Positions 28,043-36,301 of a stretch of DNA of 64,000 nucleotides are shown here, in pieces; the stretch's first letter is position 1, and the number at the start of each line of letters is the position of its first letter. The notes beneath the pieces were generated by a model. That model was not told the DNA's origin and ran no database searches. It saw only the letters and a list, made by a program, of their open reading frames with translations. The DNA is taken from assembly GCF_900102905.1 (NCBI RefSeq), contig NZ_FNFV01000008.1, positions 1 through 64,000 of the forward strand. Direction: 5' to 3'. The position numbers and the translations under genes are program-made. This stretch comes from Meinhardsimonia xiamenensis (GTDB taxonomy: Bacteria; Pseudomonadota; Alphaproteobacteria; Rhodobacterales; Rhodobacteraceae).

Positions 28043-29860
28043 ATGAAACGGATTATTTCTCGTGCCCTGGGCGCCGCGGCTGCGTCCGTGACGATTCTCG
28101 CAGGCGGCGCCGCCGCGCTCTCCGAGCCCCGTCACGGCATAGCTATGTATGGCGAGCCGGCGCTGCCACCGGATTTTGTGTCTCTTCCTTACGTGAACCC
28201 CGATGCGCCCAAGGGGGGGAAGATCATCACCGGCGAGGTGGGCAGCTTCGACAGCCTCAACCCGCATATCCGCAAGGGTCGGGTTCCGTGGCAGCTGCGC
28301 TTTCTGGCCTATGAATCTCTCATGGGTAGAAGTTGGGATGAGCCATTCACCCTTTACGGGCTTCTGGCCGAATCGATCGAGACGGGGCCGAATCGGGAGT
28401 GGGTGGAATTCACCCTCAGGCCCGAGGCGCGGTTTTCCGATGGCAGCCCGGTGACGGTCGAGGATGTGATGTGGTCCTACGAGACGCTCGGGACCATCGG
28501 ACATCCGCGCTATCACGGCGCCTGGCAGAAGGTCGAGAAGATGGAGCAGACAGGCCCGCGCTCGATCCGCTTCACCTTCAACACCGCCGACCGCGAACTG
28601 CCGCTCATCCTCGGGCTCAGGCCGATCCTGAAGAAGGCGCAGTGGGAGGGGCGCGATTTCACCCAGTCGGGGCTTGATGTGATCCCGATCTCGACGGCGC
28701 CTTATGTCATCACCGATTTCGAGGCCGGCCGTTTTGTGGAGCTCTCACGCGACCCCGACTACTGGGGCCGCGATCTGCCCTTCCGGCGGGGGACGATGAA
28801 CCTCGACACCATCCGCATGGAGTTCTTCGCCGACGGCACCGCGCAGTTTGAGGCGTTCAAGGCGGGGATTCTCAACTCCAACCGCGAATTCAACGCCGCC
28901 AAATGGGAAAGCGACTACGACTTTCCGGCAATCCGTTCCGGTCAGGTGGTGAAGTCTCTCATTCCCCATCAGCGCCCCTCGGGCATCACCGGATTCGTGA
29001 TGAACACCCGCCGGCCGCTCTTTGCCGACTGGCGGGTGCGCGAGGCGATGCTTCACGCCTTCAACTTCGAATACATCAACCAGACCCAGACCGGCGGGGC
29101 GCAGCCGCGCATCACCTCCTATTTCTCCAATTCGGTGCTGGGGATGCGCCCGGGCCCCGCCGAGGGGCGGGTGCGCGAGCTGCTCGCGCCCTTCGCCGAT
29201 GAGCTTCTGCCCGGCGCGCTCGAGGGCTACGCGCTGCCCGAGGGCGACGGAACCCAGCGCAACCGCCGCAACCTCGCGCGTGCTGACGCGCTCTTGCGCG
29301 AGGCCGGCTGGCAGGTGGTGGATGGCCGGCGGGTCAATGCCGAGGGCGAGCCCTTCGCCTTCGAGATCCTGCTCGCACAGGGCTCGGCCGAAAACCGCGC
29401 GATCGCCGAGATCTTCGCCGAGGCGCTCAATCGGCTCGGCATCGAGGTGACCGTGACGGAGGTGGACAGCGCCCAGTACCGCGAGCGCACCCAGTCCTAT
29501 GACTTCGACATGACCTATTACCGGCGCGGGCTCTCATTGAGCCCCGGCAACGAGCAATACCTCTACTGGGGCTGCGAGGGTGTCGAGAAGCCCGGCACGC
29601 GCAACTGGATGGGCATGTGCTCGAAGGCGGCCGAGGCGATGATCGAGCGGATCCTCAATGCCGAGAGCCGCGAGGAGTTCATCGCTGCCACCCGCGCGCT
29701 TGACCGGGTGCTGACCACGGGGCGCTACGTGATCCCGTTCTATCAGTTCACCGTCTCGCGCATCGCCCATGACCGGCGGCTGAAATACCCCGAGAAGATC
29801 CCGATGTATGGGGACTGGATCGGCTGGCAGCCGGACGTGTGGTGGTGGGAGGAGGAGTAG
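28043..29860 (+). CDS. Extracellular solute-binding protein family 5 (YejA-like)
   Basis: This is a periplasmic substrate-binding protein of a peptide-type ABC transporter. The 605 residues start with a signal peptide (basic MKRIISRALG, hydrophobic core to about residue 25). SBP_bac_5 features include YVNPDAPKGGKIITGEVGSF, MNTRRPLFADWRVREAMLHA and VIPFYQFTVSRIAHDRRLKY. The HGIAMYGEP...YVNPDAPKGG opening and the length are typical of the YejA group. No permease or ATPase genes adjoin it, so it is an orphan binding protein here or uses a transporter encoded elsewhere. Weak GGAGGG lies 12 nt upstream of the ATG. Confidence 0.9.
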   Translation: MKRIISRALGAAAASVTILAGGAAALSEPRHGIAMYGEPALPPDFVSLPYVNPDAPKGGKIITGEVGSFDSLNPHIRKGRVPWQLRFLAYESLMGRSWDEPFTLYGLLAESIETGPNREWVEFTLRPEARFSDGSPVTVEDVMWSYETLGTIGHPRYHGAWQKVEKMEQTGPRSIRFTFNTADRELPLILGLRPILKKAQWEGRDFTQSGLDVIPISTAPYVITDFEAGRFVELSRDPDYWGRDLPFRRGTMNLDTIRMEFFADGTAQFEAFKAGILNSNREFNAAKWESDYDFPAIRSGQVVKSLIPHQRPSGITGFVMNTRRPLFADWRVREAMLHAFNFEYINQTQTGGAQPRITSYFSNSVLGMRPGPAEGRVRELLAPFADELLPGALEGYALPEGDGTQRNRRNLARADALLREAGWQVVDGRRVNAEGEPFAFEILLAQGSAENRAIAEIFAEALNRLGIEVTVTEVDSAQYRERTQSYDFDMTYYRRGLSLSPGNEQYLYWGCEGVEKPGTRNWMGMCSKAAEAMIERILNAESREEFIAATRALDRVLTTGRYVIPFYQFTVSRIAHDRRLKYPEKIPMYGDWIGWQPDVWWWEEE

Positions 29861-29878
29861 GCGCGGCGCCGCTCCTCC

Positions 29879-30619
29879 TTACGGGAGATCTGGAAAGATC
29901 TCCGCGAGCCCCGCCTCCCACTCGGCGCGCAGCACGGCGTTGGGGCGGTGGCGCAGCCCCATCGCGCGGAGCATCTCGAAGCGCGGGCTCTCGGCGGCGC
30001 CGAAGGTCTCGGCCACGCGGGGGCGCCAGTAGGCGGCGGAGGCGGCAACCGTGGCGGGGTCGCTCTCGAGAAGCCGCGCGAGCCCTGCCTCGCCAAGCTC
30101 GGTGTGCCGGCGCTCGCGGGGAATGATCGTCTCGCGCATCAGATCGGCGAGCGGCTGGTAGGAGGAGCGCGCGTGTTCGGAGAGCTGGATCACCGTGGCG
30201 CGCCCCATGAGCACATTCATCACCACCGCATCGGCCCAGCCGTCAAGCGGGTAGTGAAAGACCGAAAGGCGCATGTCGCCGCGGCGCACGGGGCCAAGCT
30301 CGGCATCGCGCGCAACCCGCGCCTCCCAGGGGTGGCGGGTGGCATAGCGGGCGGTGTCGGCGCCGAAGCCGGCCATCAGCTCGAGGACGCGCGCCGCGTG
30401 ATCGGTCTTTTCCAGCACGATGCGGCAGGCGGCCATGCGCTCGGTGAGCCCCGGCGCGTCGTTGATGGTGTCGGCGAAACCGGCCGCGCCGGCGAGCTCG
30501 GAGTCGACGAAGCTCGCCATCAGCCGCAGAAGCTCGGCGCGGTAGCGGGCGGGCGCGGCCTCCGGGCTGGTGATGCGGCCGCCCTGGGCGAGATAGTCGT
30601 TGAGTTCCATGGGCCTCAT
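29879..30619 (-). CDS. PaaA/PaaC-like ferritin-fold protein at the end of the paa operon
   Basis: This 246-residue protein is the last gene of the phenylacetate cluster; its ATG overlaps the paaE stop (ATGA). It looks like a distant relative of the PaaA/PaaC family: all-helical, with an ERRHTELGEAGLARLLESDP stretch resembling the E-x2-H-x3-G diiron motif of PaaA and preceding helices rich in Ala and Leu. Only part of the ligand set can be recognised. Similar genes in Rhodobacteraceae are labelled phenylacetic acid catabolic protein. An accessory or regulatory role in the epoxidase complex is an inference from position. Confidence 0.7.
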   Translation of the reverse strand: MRPMELNDYLAQGGRITSPEAAPARYRAELLRLMASFVDSELAGAAGFADTINDAPGLTERMAACRIVLEKTDHAARVLELMAGFGADTARYATRHPWEARVARDAELGPVRRGDMRLSVFHYPLDGWADAVVMNVLMGRATVIQLSEHARSSYQPLADLMRETIIPRERRHTELGEAGLARLLESDPATVAASAAYWRPRVAETFGAAESPRFEMLRAMGLRHRPNAVLRAEWEAGLAEIFPDLP

Positions 30620-31683
30620 CACTGATCGTAATCGACAGCCACGCGGTCGGAGACGGGGTGGCACTGGCAGGTGAGCACATAGCCCTGCGCCACCTCGTAA
30701 TCCTCCAGCGCGTGGTTGGCGACCATCTCCACCTCGCCCTCGATCACCCGCGCACGGCACGTGGAGCAGACCCCGGCCTTGCAGGCGAAAGGCGCGTCGA
30801 TGTCCTGCTCGAGCGCGGCATCAAGAATGCTGGGCCCGTCCTTGGCCATGGTGAAACGCCGGGTCGTTCCATCGAGGGTGACGGCAATCTCCGCGGTGTT
30901 GGCGCTGCGCGCCGCGCCTTCCGCGCGCGGGCGCGGGCGGGCGGCGGGGCGGGAGCTGGCGAAGAGCTCGAACTTGATGCGCCCCTCGTCGAGCCCGTGC
31001 GCGCGCAGCGCCTTCGCGATCGCCAGCATCATCGGCTCGGGGCCGCAGATGAAGGCGTAATCGACCGAGCCGACATCGATCCAGAGGCGGAAGAGCTCGG
31101 CGCATTTCTCCTCCGTCACCATGCCGGAGAACAGCTCCACCTCCTGGCCCTCCTCGAGGATGTGCAGGATGCTCAGCCGCCCCAGATGGCGGTTCTTGAG
31201 ATCCTCAAGCTCCTCGCGGAACATGATCGTCGCCACCGAGCGGTTGGCATAGACAAGCGTGATGCGTGCGCGCGGCTCGCGGGCAAGCGTGGCGCGAATC
31301 AGCGACAAGACCGGCGTGATCCCCGAGCCGCCAGCGAACATCAGGTAATGCCGCGCCTCCTCGGGGGCGGGGGCGACATGGAAGGAGCCCATGGGCGGCA
31401 TCGCCTCGAGCACATCGCCGGGCTTGAGCTCGGTATTGGCCCAGGTGGAGAAGACGCCCCCCTCCACCCGCTTGATACCGACCTGCAGGAGCTCGTCGTC
31501 GGGGCCCGAGCAGATCGAATAGCTGCGCCGCACCTCCTCGCCGTCGATCTCGCGGCGGAAGGTGAGATACTGGCCGGGGATGAAGCGAAAGGCCTCCGGG
31601 TCGTGCGGCTCGAGCGTGACCACCACCGCATCGCGGATGGTCTTCTCCACGGCCTTGACGGTCAGGGGCAGGAAACGGGCCAT
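30619..31683 (-). CDS. paaE: Phenylacetyl-CoA epoxidase reductase subunit PaaE
   Basis: PaaE passes electrons from NADPH to the PaaAC oxygenase. The 354-residue protein has a ferredoxin-reductase FAD domain (RRSYSICSGPDDELLQVGIK), an NAD(P) domain (HYLMFAGGSGITPVLSLIRA, FICGPEPMMLAIAKAL), and a C-terminal plant-type 2Fe-2S domain with CKAGVCSTCRARV and the last Cys in LTCQCHPVSD. It follows paaD with a 9-bp gap and overlaps the next gene by 1 nt. Confidence 0.95.
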   Translation of the reverse strand: MARFLPLTVKAVEKTIRDAVVVTLEPHDPEAFRFIPGQYLTFRREIDGEEVRRSYSICSGPDDELLQVGIKRVEGGVFSTWANTELKPGDVLEAMPPMGSFHVAPAPEEARHYLMFAGGSGITPVLSLIRATLAREPRARITLVYANRSVATIMFREELEDLKNRHLGRLSILHILEEGQEVELFSGMVTEEKCAELFRLWIDVGSVDYAFICGPEPMMLAIAKALRAHGLDEGRIKFELFASSRPAARPRPRAEGAARSANTAEIAVTLDGTTRRFTMAKDGPSILDAALEQDIDAPFACKAGVCSTCRARVIEGEVEMVANHALEDYEVAQGYVLTCQCHPVSDRVAVDYDQ

Positions 31684-31692
31684 CGGCGCACC

Positions 31693-32163
31693 TCAGATGC
31701 ACTTGAAATAGTCGAAGGGCTCAAGGCAGTCGCGGCAGCGCCACTGCGCCTTGCATGGGGTGGAGCCGAACTGGCTCACACGCTCGAGATCGGTGCCGCC
31801 GCAGCGCGGGCAGCGCGCCGGCCCGCCCGCGGGCTGGGGCGGGGCGATGCCGTAGGCCTCGAGCTTCGCGCGCCCCTCGGCGCTGATCCAGTCGGTCGTC
31901 CAGGGCGGGTCGAGCCGTTCGACAAGGCGCAGCTTGTCGATGCCCTTCTCGCGCAGCTTGCGTTCCACCTCGAGGCGGATGAAGGCGGTGGCGGGGCAGC
32001 CCGAGTAGGTGGGGGTGAGCGCCACCTCGAGCGTGTCGCCCTCCCACGCGACATCGCGGATCACGCCCAGATCGGCGAGGCTGAGCACCGGGATCTCCGG
32101 ATCGGGGATCTCGGCGAGCCAGCCGCGCACTTCCGCGAGCGAGGGCAGCGTCGCGCTCACCAT
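31693..32163 (-). CDS. paaD: Phenylacetate-CoA oxygenase assembly protein PaaD
   Basis: PaaD is a DUF59/MIP18-type protein thought to help mature the iron centres of the epoxidase. The 156 residues show EIPDPEIPVLSLADLGVIRD, the conserved Cys in TYSGCPATAFI, and a C-terminal zinc ribbon (CPRCG ... CKAQWRCRDC) typical of PaaD. The ATG at 32163 overlaps the paaC stop by 7 nt; a longer upstream frame (to 32322) lies inside paaC and has no family sequence. Confidence 0.94.
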   Translation of the reverse strand: MVSATLPSLAEVRGWLAEIPDPEIPVLSLADLGVIRDVAWEGDTLEVALTPTYSGCPATAFIRLEVERKLREKGIDKLRLVERLDPPWTTDWISAEGRAKLEAYGIAPPQPAGGPARCPRCGGTDLERVSQFGSTPCKAQWRCRDCLEPFDYFKCI

Positions 32164-32930
32164 GTCGCCCCCGGATAGGCGCGCTGCAGCCACTGCATCT
32201 CCGCCAGCAAATGCCCCAGATGCTCGGTGTGCCGCCCGGTCTTGCCGCCCAGATGGGCAAAGCCGCTCTCGGGGCGCGTGAGCGTGGCTTCCCCGAGCAC
32301 GGCGTTCACCCGCGCATCCCACGCCGGGCGCAGGCTCGAGGGCTTTGGCGCGATGCTCTCGGCGGCAAGCGTCTCGTCCACCGCGTCATCGGCGAACATC
32401 TCGCCCGTATAGGGCCAGAGCCGCTCGAGCGCGTCCTGCATCCGCGCGTGGCTCTCCTCCGTGCCATCGCCAAGGCCAATGACGATTTCAGACGACTTCT
32501 CGAGATGATACTGCGCCTCCTTCAGAGCCTTGGCGGCGATGGCGGCAACCCGCTCCTCGGCCGAACCCGTCAGCTCTCCAAGCATCTCGACCGCGTAGGC
32601 GTCATGGAGGAACTGGCGCATGTAGGTGTGGCCGAAGTCGCGGTTCGGCCGCTCGGCGATCAGGAGATTGCGGAAGTCCCACGCATCGCGCAGATAGGCC
32701 AGATCGTCGGCCGAGCGCCCCCTGCCCTCCACCTCGCCGGCAAGCCCCAGCCACATCTGCGTCTGGCCGATGAGATCGAGCGCGATGTTGGCGAGCGCAA
32801 TATCCTCCTCGATCACCGGCGCATGGCCGCACCACTCGCTGATGCGATGGCCGAGGATGAGGGCGGTGTCGCCCATCCTCAGCGCGAATTCGAAAAGCGC
32901 CTCGTCACGGGTCATGAGCGTGTCCCTCAC
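32157..32930 (-). CDS. paaC: Phenylacetyl-CoA epoxidase structural subunit PaaC
   Basis: PaaC is the non-catalytic ferritin-like partner of PaaA. The 257 residues include LGHRISEWCGHAPVIEEDIA, GQTQMWLGLAGEVEGRGRS, RDFGHTYMRQFLHDAYAVEM and KEAQYHLEKSSEIVIGLGDG, all typical. The GTG at 32930 overlaps the paaB stop (GTGA), and an in-frame ATG at 32915 (MTRDEALFEFALR) is an alternative. Both lie in the tightly packed paaABCDE operon. Confidence 0.94.
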   Translation of the reverse strand: MRDTLMTRDEALFEFALRMGDTALILGHRISEWCGHAPVIEEDIALANIALDLIGQTQMWLGLAGEVEGRGRSADDLAYLRDAWDFRNLLIAERPNRDFGHTYMRQFLHDAYAVEMLGELTGSAEERVAAIAAKALKEAQYHLEKSSEIVIGLGDGTEESHARMQDALERLWPYTGEMFADDAVDETLAAESIAPKPSSLRPAWDARVNAVLGEATLTRPESGFAHLGGKTGRHTEHLGHLLAEMQWLQRAYPGATW

Positions 32931-33211
32931 ATCGGCCCCACATCCTCGGGGATGTCGAAGAAGGAGGGGTGGCGGTAGACCTTGGAGTTCGAGGGCTCGA
33001 AGAGCGGCCCCTTCTCGGAGGGCGAGGAGGCGGTGATGTCCTCGGCCTTCACCACCCAGATCGACACGCCCTCGTTGCGGCGGGTGTAGACATCGCGCGC
33101 ATGGCGGATCGCCATTTCGGCGTCAGGGGCGTGGAGGCTGCCCACATGGCGGTGGGCAAGCCCGTGCTGGCCCCTGATGAACACTTCCCAGAGCGGCCAT
33201 TCGCTGGACAT
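32927..33211 (-). CDS. paaB: Phenylacetyl-CoA epoxidase subunit PaaB
   Basis: PaaB is a small subunit that bridges PaaAC heterodimers. The 94-residue protein has the family pattern WPLWEVFIRGQHGLAHRHVG, SLHAPDAEMAIRHARDVYTR and a C-terminal VYRHPSFFDIPEDV. The ATG at 33211 is preceded by AGGAGGAG. It starts 13 bp after paaA. Confidence 0.96.
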   Translation of the reverse strand: MSSEWPLWEVFIRGQHGLAHRHVGSLHAPDAEMAIRHARDVYTRRNEGVSIWVVKAEDITASSPSEKGPLFEPSNSKVYRHPSFFDIPEDVGPM

Positions 33212-33224
33212 TGCGGATCTCCTC

Positions 33225-34229
33225 CTACTCGGCGGCCTGTGCGGCGGCCGCGCGCCGGGCGCGGCGCTTTTCGGCATGGGCCATCAGCCCCTCGCGCACC
33301 CAGGCGCCCTCCTCCCAGGCGCGGCGGCGCGCCTCCATGCGGTCGGCGTTGCAGGGTCCGTTGCCGCGCAAGACCTCGTAGAACTCGTTCCAGTCAGGCT
33401 GGGTGAAGTCGTAATGCCCCCGCTCCTCGTTCCATTTCAGATCGGGGTCGGGGATGGTCAGGCCCAGATACTCGGCCTGCGGCACCGTCTGGTCGACGAA
33501 TTTCTGCCTGAGCTCGTCATTGGTGTTGATCTTGATCTTCCAGGCCATCGACTGGGCGGAATGCACCGATTCCTTGTCCGACGGCCCGAACATCATCAGC
33601 GCGGGATACCAGAAGCGGTTCAAGGCATCCTGCGCCATGCGCCGCTGTTCGGGGGTGCCACGCGCCATCTTCAGCATGATGTCGTAGCCCTGCCGCTGGT
33701 GGAAGCTCTCCTCCTTGCAGATGCGGATCATGGCTCGCGCGTAAGGCCCGTAGGAGGTGCGCTGCAGCGGCACCTGGTTCATGATCGCCGCGCCATCGAC
33801 CAGCCAGCCGATGGCGCCGATGTCGGCCCAGGTGAGCGTGGGGTAGTTGAAGATCGAGGAATACTTCATCTTCCCCGACAGAAGCTGCTCGGTGAGCCAG
33901 TCGCGCGAGACGCCGAGCGTCTCCGCCGCGCAGTAGAGATAGAGCCCGTGCCCGGCCTCGTCCTGCACCTTGGCAAGAAGAATCGCCTTGCGCTGAAGCG
34001 TGGGCGCGCGGGTGATCCAGTTGCCCTCCGGCAATTGCCCGACGATCTCGGAATGGGCGTGCTGGCCGATCTGGCGGATGAGCGTCTTGCGGTAGCCCTC
34101 GGGCATCCAGTCCTTCGGCTCGATCTTCTCGCCCGCGTCGATGCGGTCCTGAAAATGCCGCTCCTCGGGCGTCATCTCCTCGCGTGATTTCACCCCCTCG
34201 CCGGTGGATTTCACCATCTGTGCATACAT
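33225..34229 (-). CDS. paaA: Phenylacetyl-CoA 1,2-epoxidase catalytic subunit PaaA
   Basis: PaaA carries the diiron site that converts phenylacetyl-CoA to its ring 1,2-epoxide. The 334-residue protein starts [20 protein letters not shown] after a GGGGAG ribosome binding site. Diiron ligands are expected in [20 protein letters not shown] (E-x2-H) and [20 protein letters not shown] (E-x2-H). Other family signatures are [20 protein letters not shown] and [16 protein letters not shown]. The C-terminal tail is Ala/Arg-rich. Confidence 0.97.
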   Translation of the reverse strand: MYAQMVKSTGEGVKSREEMTPEERHFQDRIDAGEKIEPKDWMPEGYRKTLIRQIGQHAHSEIVGQLPEGNWITRAPTLQRKAILLAKVQDEAGHGLYLYCAAETLGVSRDWLTEQLLSGKMKYSSIFNYPTLTWADIGAIGWLVDGAAIMNQVPLQRTSYGPYARAMIRICKEESFHQRQGYDIMLKMARGTPEQRRMAQDALNRFWYPALMMFGPSDKESVHSAQSMAWKIKINTNDELRQKFVDQTVPQAEYLGLTIPDPDLKWNEERGHYDFTQPDWNEFYEVLRGNGPCNADRMEARRRAWEEGAWVREGLMAHAEKRRARRAAAAQAAE

Positions 34230-34279
34230 CTCAAATCTCCCCTGTGCGCGGCACTCCTGTCTCGCCCGGCCGGCAGGCC

Positions 34280-34344
34280 GGGCAGCGCCCGACCCGCCCC
34301 CCACGGGGCGGGCGCTTCGCCGCCCACCCCGTCGGGCCGGGCGC
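34280..34344. repeat. GC-rich palindromic element, divergent relative of copies A and B
   Basis: The sequence GGGCAGCGCCCGACCCGCCC continues with a GCGGGCGCTTCGCCGCCCAC segment that aligns in the same order with copy A (GGGCATGCGCCCG, GCGGGCGCATTCGCGCCCAC). It is shorter on identity and lacks the exact GGGCATGCG border. A neighbouring GCCCGGCCGGCAGGCCGGGC stem precedes it. It lies between paaJ and paaA and might form structure in the shared mRNA. Confidence 0.5.
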
Positions 34345-34371
34345 CGCCCCCGATGCCAAGTGCCTGCGCCA

Positions 34372-35580
34372 TCATACGCGCTCCAGAACCATCGCCACGC
34401 CCTGCCCCACGCCCACGCACATCGTCACCAGCGCATAGCGCCCGCCCCGGCGCCTGAGCTCCCGCGCCGCCGTGAGCGCAAGCCGCGCCCCGGACATGCC
34501 CAGGGGGTGGCCCATGGCGATGGCCCCGCCATTGGGGTTCACGTGTTCGGCATCGTCCGGCACCCCGAGCTCCCGCAAGACGGCGAGCGCCTGCGCGGCA
34601 AAGGCCTCGTTGAGCTCGATCACGTCCATCTGTTCGATGGTCAGCCCAAGGCGCGTGAGAAGCTTGCGCGTGGCCGGCACCGGGCCGATGCCCATCACCC
34701 GCGGCGGCACCCCCGCCGCGGCCATCCCGACGACCCGCGCAATGGGCTCGAGCCCATGCGCCGCCGCCCCCGCCTCGCTTGCCAGCAGAAGCGCCGCCGC
34801 GCCGTCATTGACGCCCGAGGCATTGCCCGCCGTCACCGTCCTGTCATGGCCGTTCAGCGGGTGGAGTGCGGCGAGCTTCTCCATCGTCGTGTCGGGGCGG
34901 GGGTGTTCGTCACGCTCCACCACCACGGGCGGGCCCCTGCGCTGGGGAACGGCGACGGGAACGATCTCCTCGGCAAAGACGCCGCGCGCCTCGGCTGCCG
35001 CCCAACGCTGTTGCGAGCGCAGCGCGAAGGCGTCCTGATCGTGGCGGGAGATGGCGTATTCCAGCGCCACGTTGTCGGCCGTCTCGGGCATGGAGTCGGT
35101 GCCGTATTCGGCCTCCATCTTCGGATTGACGAAGCGCCAGCCGATGGTGGTGTCGTAAACGGCATTCTCGCGCGAAAAGGCCGTCTCGGCCTTGGGCATC
35201 ACGAAGGGCGCGCGGGTCATGCTCTCCACCCCGCCGGAGATCGCGAGCTGATACTCGCCCGCGGCGATGGCGCGCGCGGCCATGCCCACAGAATCGAGCC
35301 CCGAAGCGCAGAGGCGGTTGAGCGTCGTGCCCGGCACCGAGACGGGGAAGCCGGCCAGAAGCAGCGCCATGCGCGCGACATTGCGGTTGTCCTCGCCGGC
35401 CTGATTGGCGCAGCCGAGAATCACATCGTCGAGCGCCTCCCAGTCCGCCTTCGCGTGGCGCTCGCGCAAGGCCGCCAGCGGCACCGCGGCCAGATCATCG
35501 GCACGCACCTTCGACAGCGCACCGCCATAACGCCCGATCGGCGTGCGCAGCCCGTCGCAGATGAAGGCGGCTTCGGCCAT
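34372..35580 (-). CDS. paaJ: Acetyl-CoA acyltransferase, 3-oxoadipyl-CoA/3-oxo-5,6-dehydrosuberyl-CoA thiolase type
   Basis: This thiolase is 402 residues long with the nucleophilic Cys in [35 protein letters not shown], the His in [19 protein letters not shown] and the second Cys in [13 protein letters not shown]. The N-terminal [20 protein letters not shown] matches PaaJ/PcaF. Its position directly before paaABCDE points to phenylacetate degradation, but beta-ketoadipate thiolase activity is equally possible from sequence. Upstream is a TetR-type palindrome. paaK, paaZ and paaFGH are not in the window. Confidence 0.88.
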   Translation of the reverse strand: MAEAAFICDGLRTPIGRYGGALSKVRADDLAAVPLAALRERHAKADWEALDDVILGCANQAGEDNRNVARMALLLAGFPVSVPGTTLNRLCASGLDSVGMAARAIAAGEYQLAISGGVESMTRAPFVMPKAETAFSRENAVYDTTIGWRFVNPKMEAEYGTDSMPETADNVALEYAISRHDQDAFALRSQQRWAAAEARGVFAEEIVPVAVPQRRGPPVVVERDEHPRPDTTMEKLAALHPLNGHDRTVTAGNASGVNDGAAALLLASEAGAAAHGLEPIARVVGMAAAGVPPRVMGIGPVPATRKLLTRLGLTIEQMDVIELNEAFAAQALAVLRELGVPDDAEHVNPNGGAIAMGHPLGMSGARLALTAARELRRRGGRYALVTMCVGVGQGVAMVLERV

Positions 35581-35621
35581 CCGGCTCCTCCCCGAAATGT
35601 TTCCGATAACAGCAGTCAGCC

Positions 35622-35654
35622 GCCGACCGAGGCTTTATCGACCGCTCGGTCGGC
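35622..35654. promoter_or_regulatory. Probable TetR-type (PaaR-like) operator of the paa operon
   Basis: Perfect palindrome CGACCG-CT-CGGTCG at 35639-35652, plus an extra CGACCG half-site at 35624-35629. The outer arms GCCGACCGAG and CTCGGTCGGC form a 10-bp inverted repeat around a 13-bp spacer. It lies about 60 bp upstream of the paaJ start. CGACCG/CGGTCG palindromes are typical of TetR-family regulators of CoA-linked degradation, including PaaR; the regulator gene is not in the window. Confidence 0.65.
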
Positions 35655-35736
35655 GAATTCTGGATAGCAGCGAAATCGCCTTCGAGCAAGCATCAATGTT
35701 ACAGAATCGTCGCCGAAGGCGGGATTTCAGTAACGC

Positions 35737-36228
35737 TCAGACCGCCTCCCGCGCGCAGGGAAGCCCCGCGCGCGCAGCCCTGTCGGGGCGCTCCGGGCGA
35801 AGCCGCAGGACCGCCTCGAGCGCGGCGTTGTCGCAGGCCAGATCGGCCAGCGTCACCCGGTCAAGAGCGGTGTAGAACGCCTCAACCGCCGCCTCGAGCG
35901 CGGCCGACAGCCGGCAGGCGCCCCTGAGCGGACACGCGCCCACGCCGCCATCGAAGCATTCCACGAAAGGCACATCCGCCTCCAGCGCGCGGAACACCTC
36001 GCCCACGCGGATCTCGCGTGCCGGGCGCGCAAGCCTCATGCCGCCCTTGCGCCCGCGCACCGTCTGCAGAAAGCCCGTCTGCCCCAGAAGATGGATGACG
36101 AGAGCCAGATGGTTTTCTGACACGTTGCAGACCCGCGCAATGTCGGCCTTGCGCACCAGCTGCCCGTCGTTGACGGCGCAGAACATCAGCGCCCGCATCG
36201 CCAGATTCGTTCGTGTCGTCAGTCGCAT
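35737..36228 (-). CDS. nsrR: Rrf2 family regulator, NsrR-like
   Basis: This is a winged-helix iron-sulfur regulator of 163 residues. The N-terminal MRLTTRTNLAMRALMFCAVN and CNVSENHLALVIHLLGQTGF, and the wing VRGRKGGMRLARP, resemble NsrR, the NO-sensing repressor. Three Cys (about residues 93, 101, 107; ECFDGGVGACPLRGACRL) could bind a cluster. The C-x7-C-x5-C spacing is also that of the iron regulator RirA, so the ligand cannot be fixed. The ATG at 36228 has GGGGAGG upstream. An FNR-type box precedes it, favouring a redox or NO role. Confidence 0.78.
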   Translation of the reverse strand: MRLTTRTNLAMRALMFCAVNDGQLVRKADIARVCNVSENHLALVIHLLGQTGFLQTVRGRKGGMRLARPAREIRVGEVFRALEADVPFVECFDGGVGACPLRGACRLSAALEAAVEAFYTALDRVTLADLACDNAALEAVLRLRPERPDRAARAGLPCAREAV

Positions 36229-36287
36229 GGCCGCACCTCCCCGGCTGCAAAGTTGCACCGACGATAGCGATTTTCCGGCCCTCCGCC

Positions 36288-36301
36288 TTGACCTGCGTCA
36301 A
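36288..36301. promoter_or_regulatory. FNR/DNR-type binding site upstream of the Rrf2 gene
   Basis: TTGAC-CTGC-GTCAA is a perfect 5-bp inverted repeat with 4-bp spacing, the form recognised by CRP/FNR-superfamily regulators (FnrL, DNR/NnrR). It is centred about 66 bp upstream of the nsrR-like start and overlaps the hflX stop codon, so it can only serve the Rrf2 gene on this strand. Confidence 0.6.

Noticed and set aside
35737-36228. Naming the Rrf2 protein IscR or RirA
   Set aside because: The DNA-binding helix sequence (SENHLA) and the FNR-type box fit NsrR better, and no isc or suf genes adjoin; RirA-like Cys spacing is kept as an open alternative.
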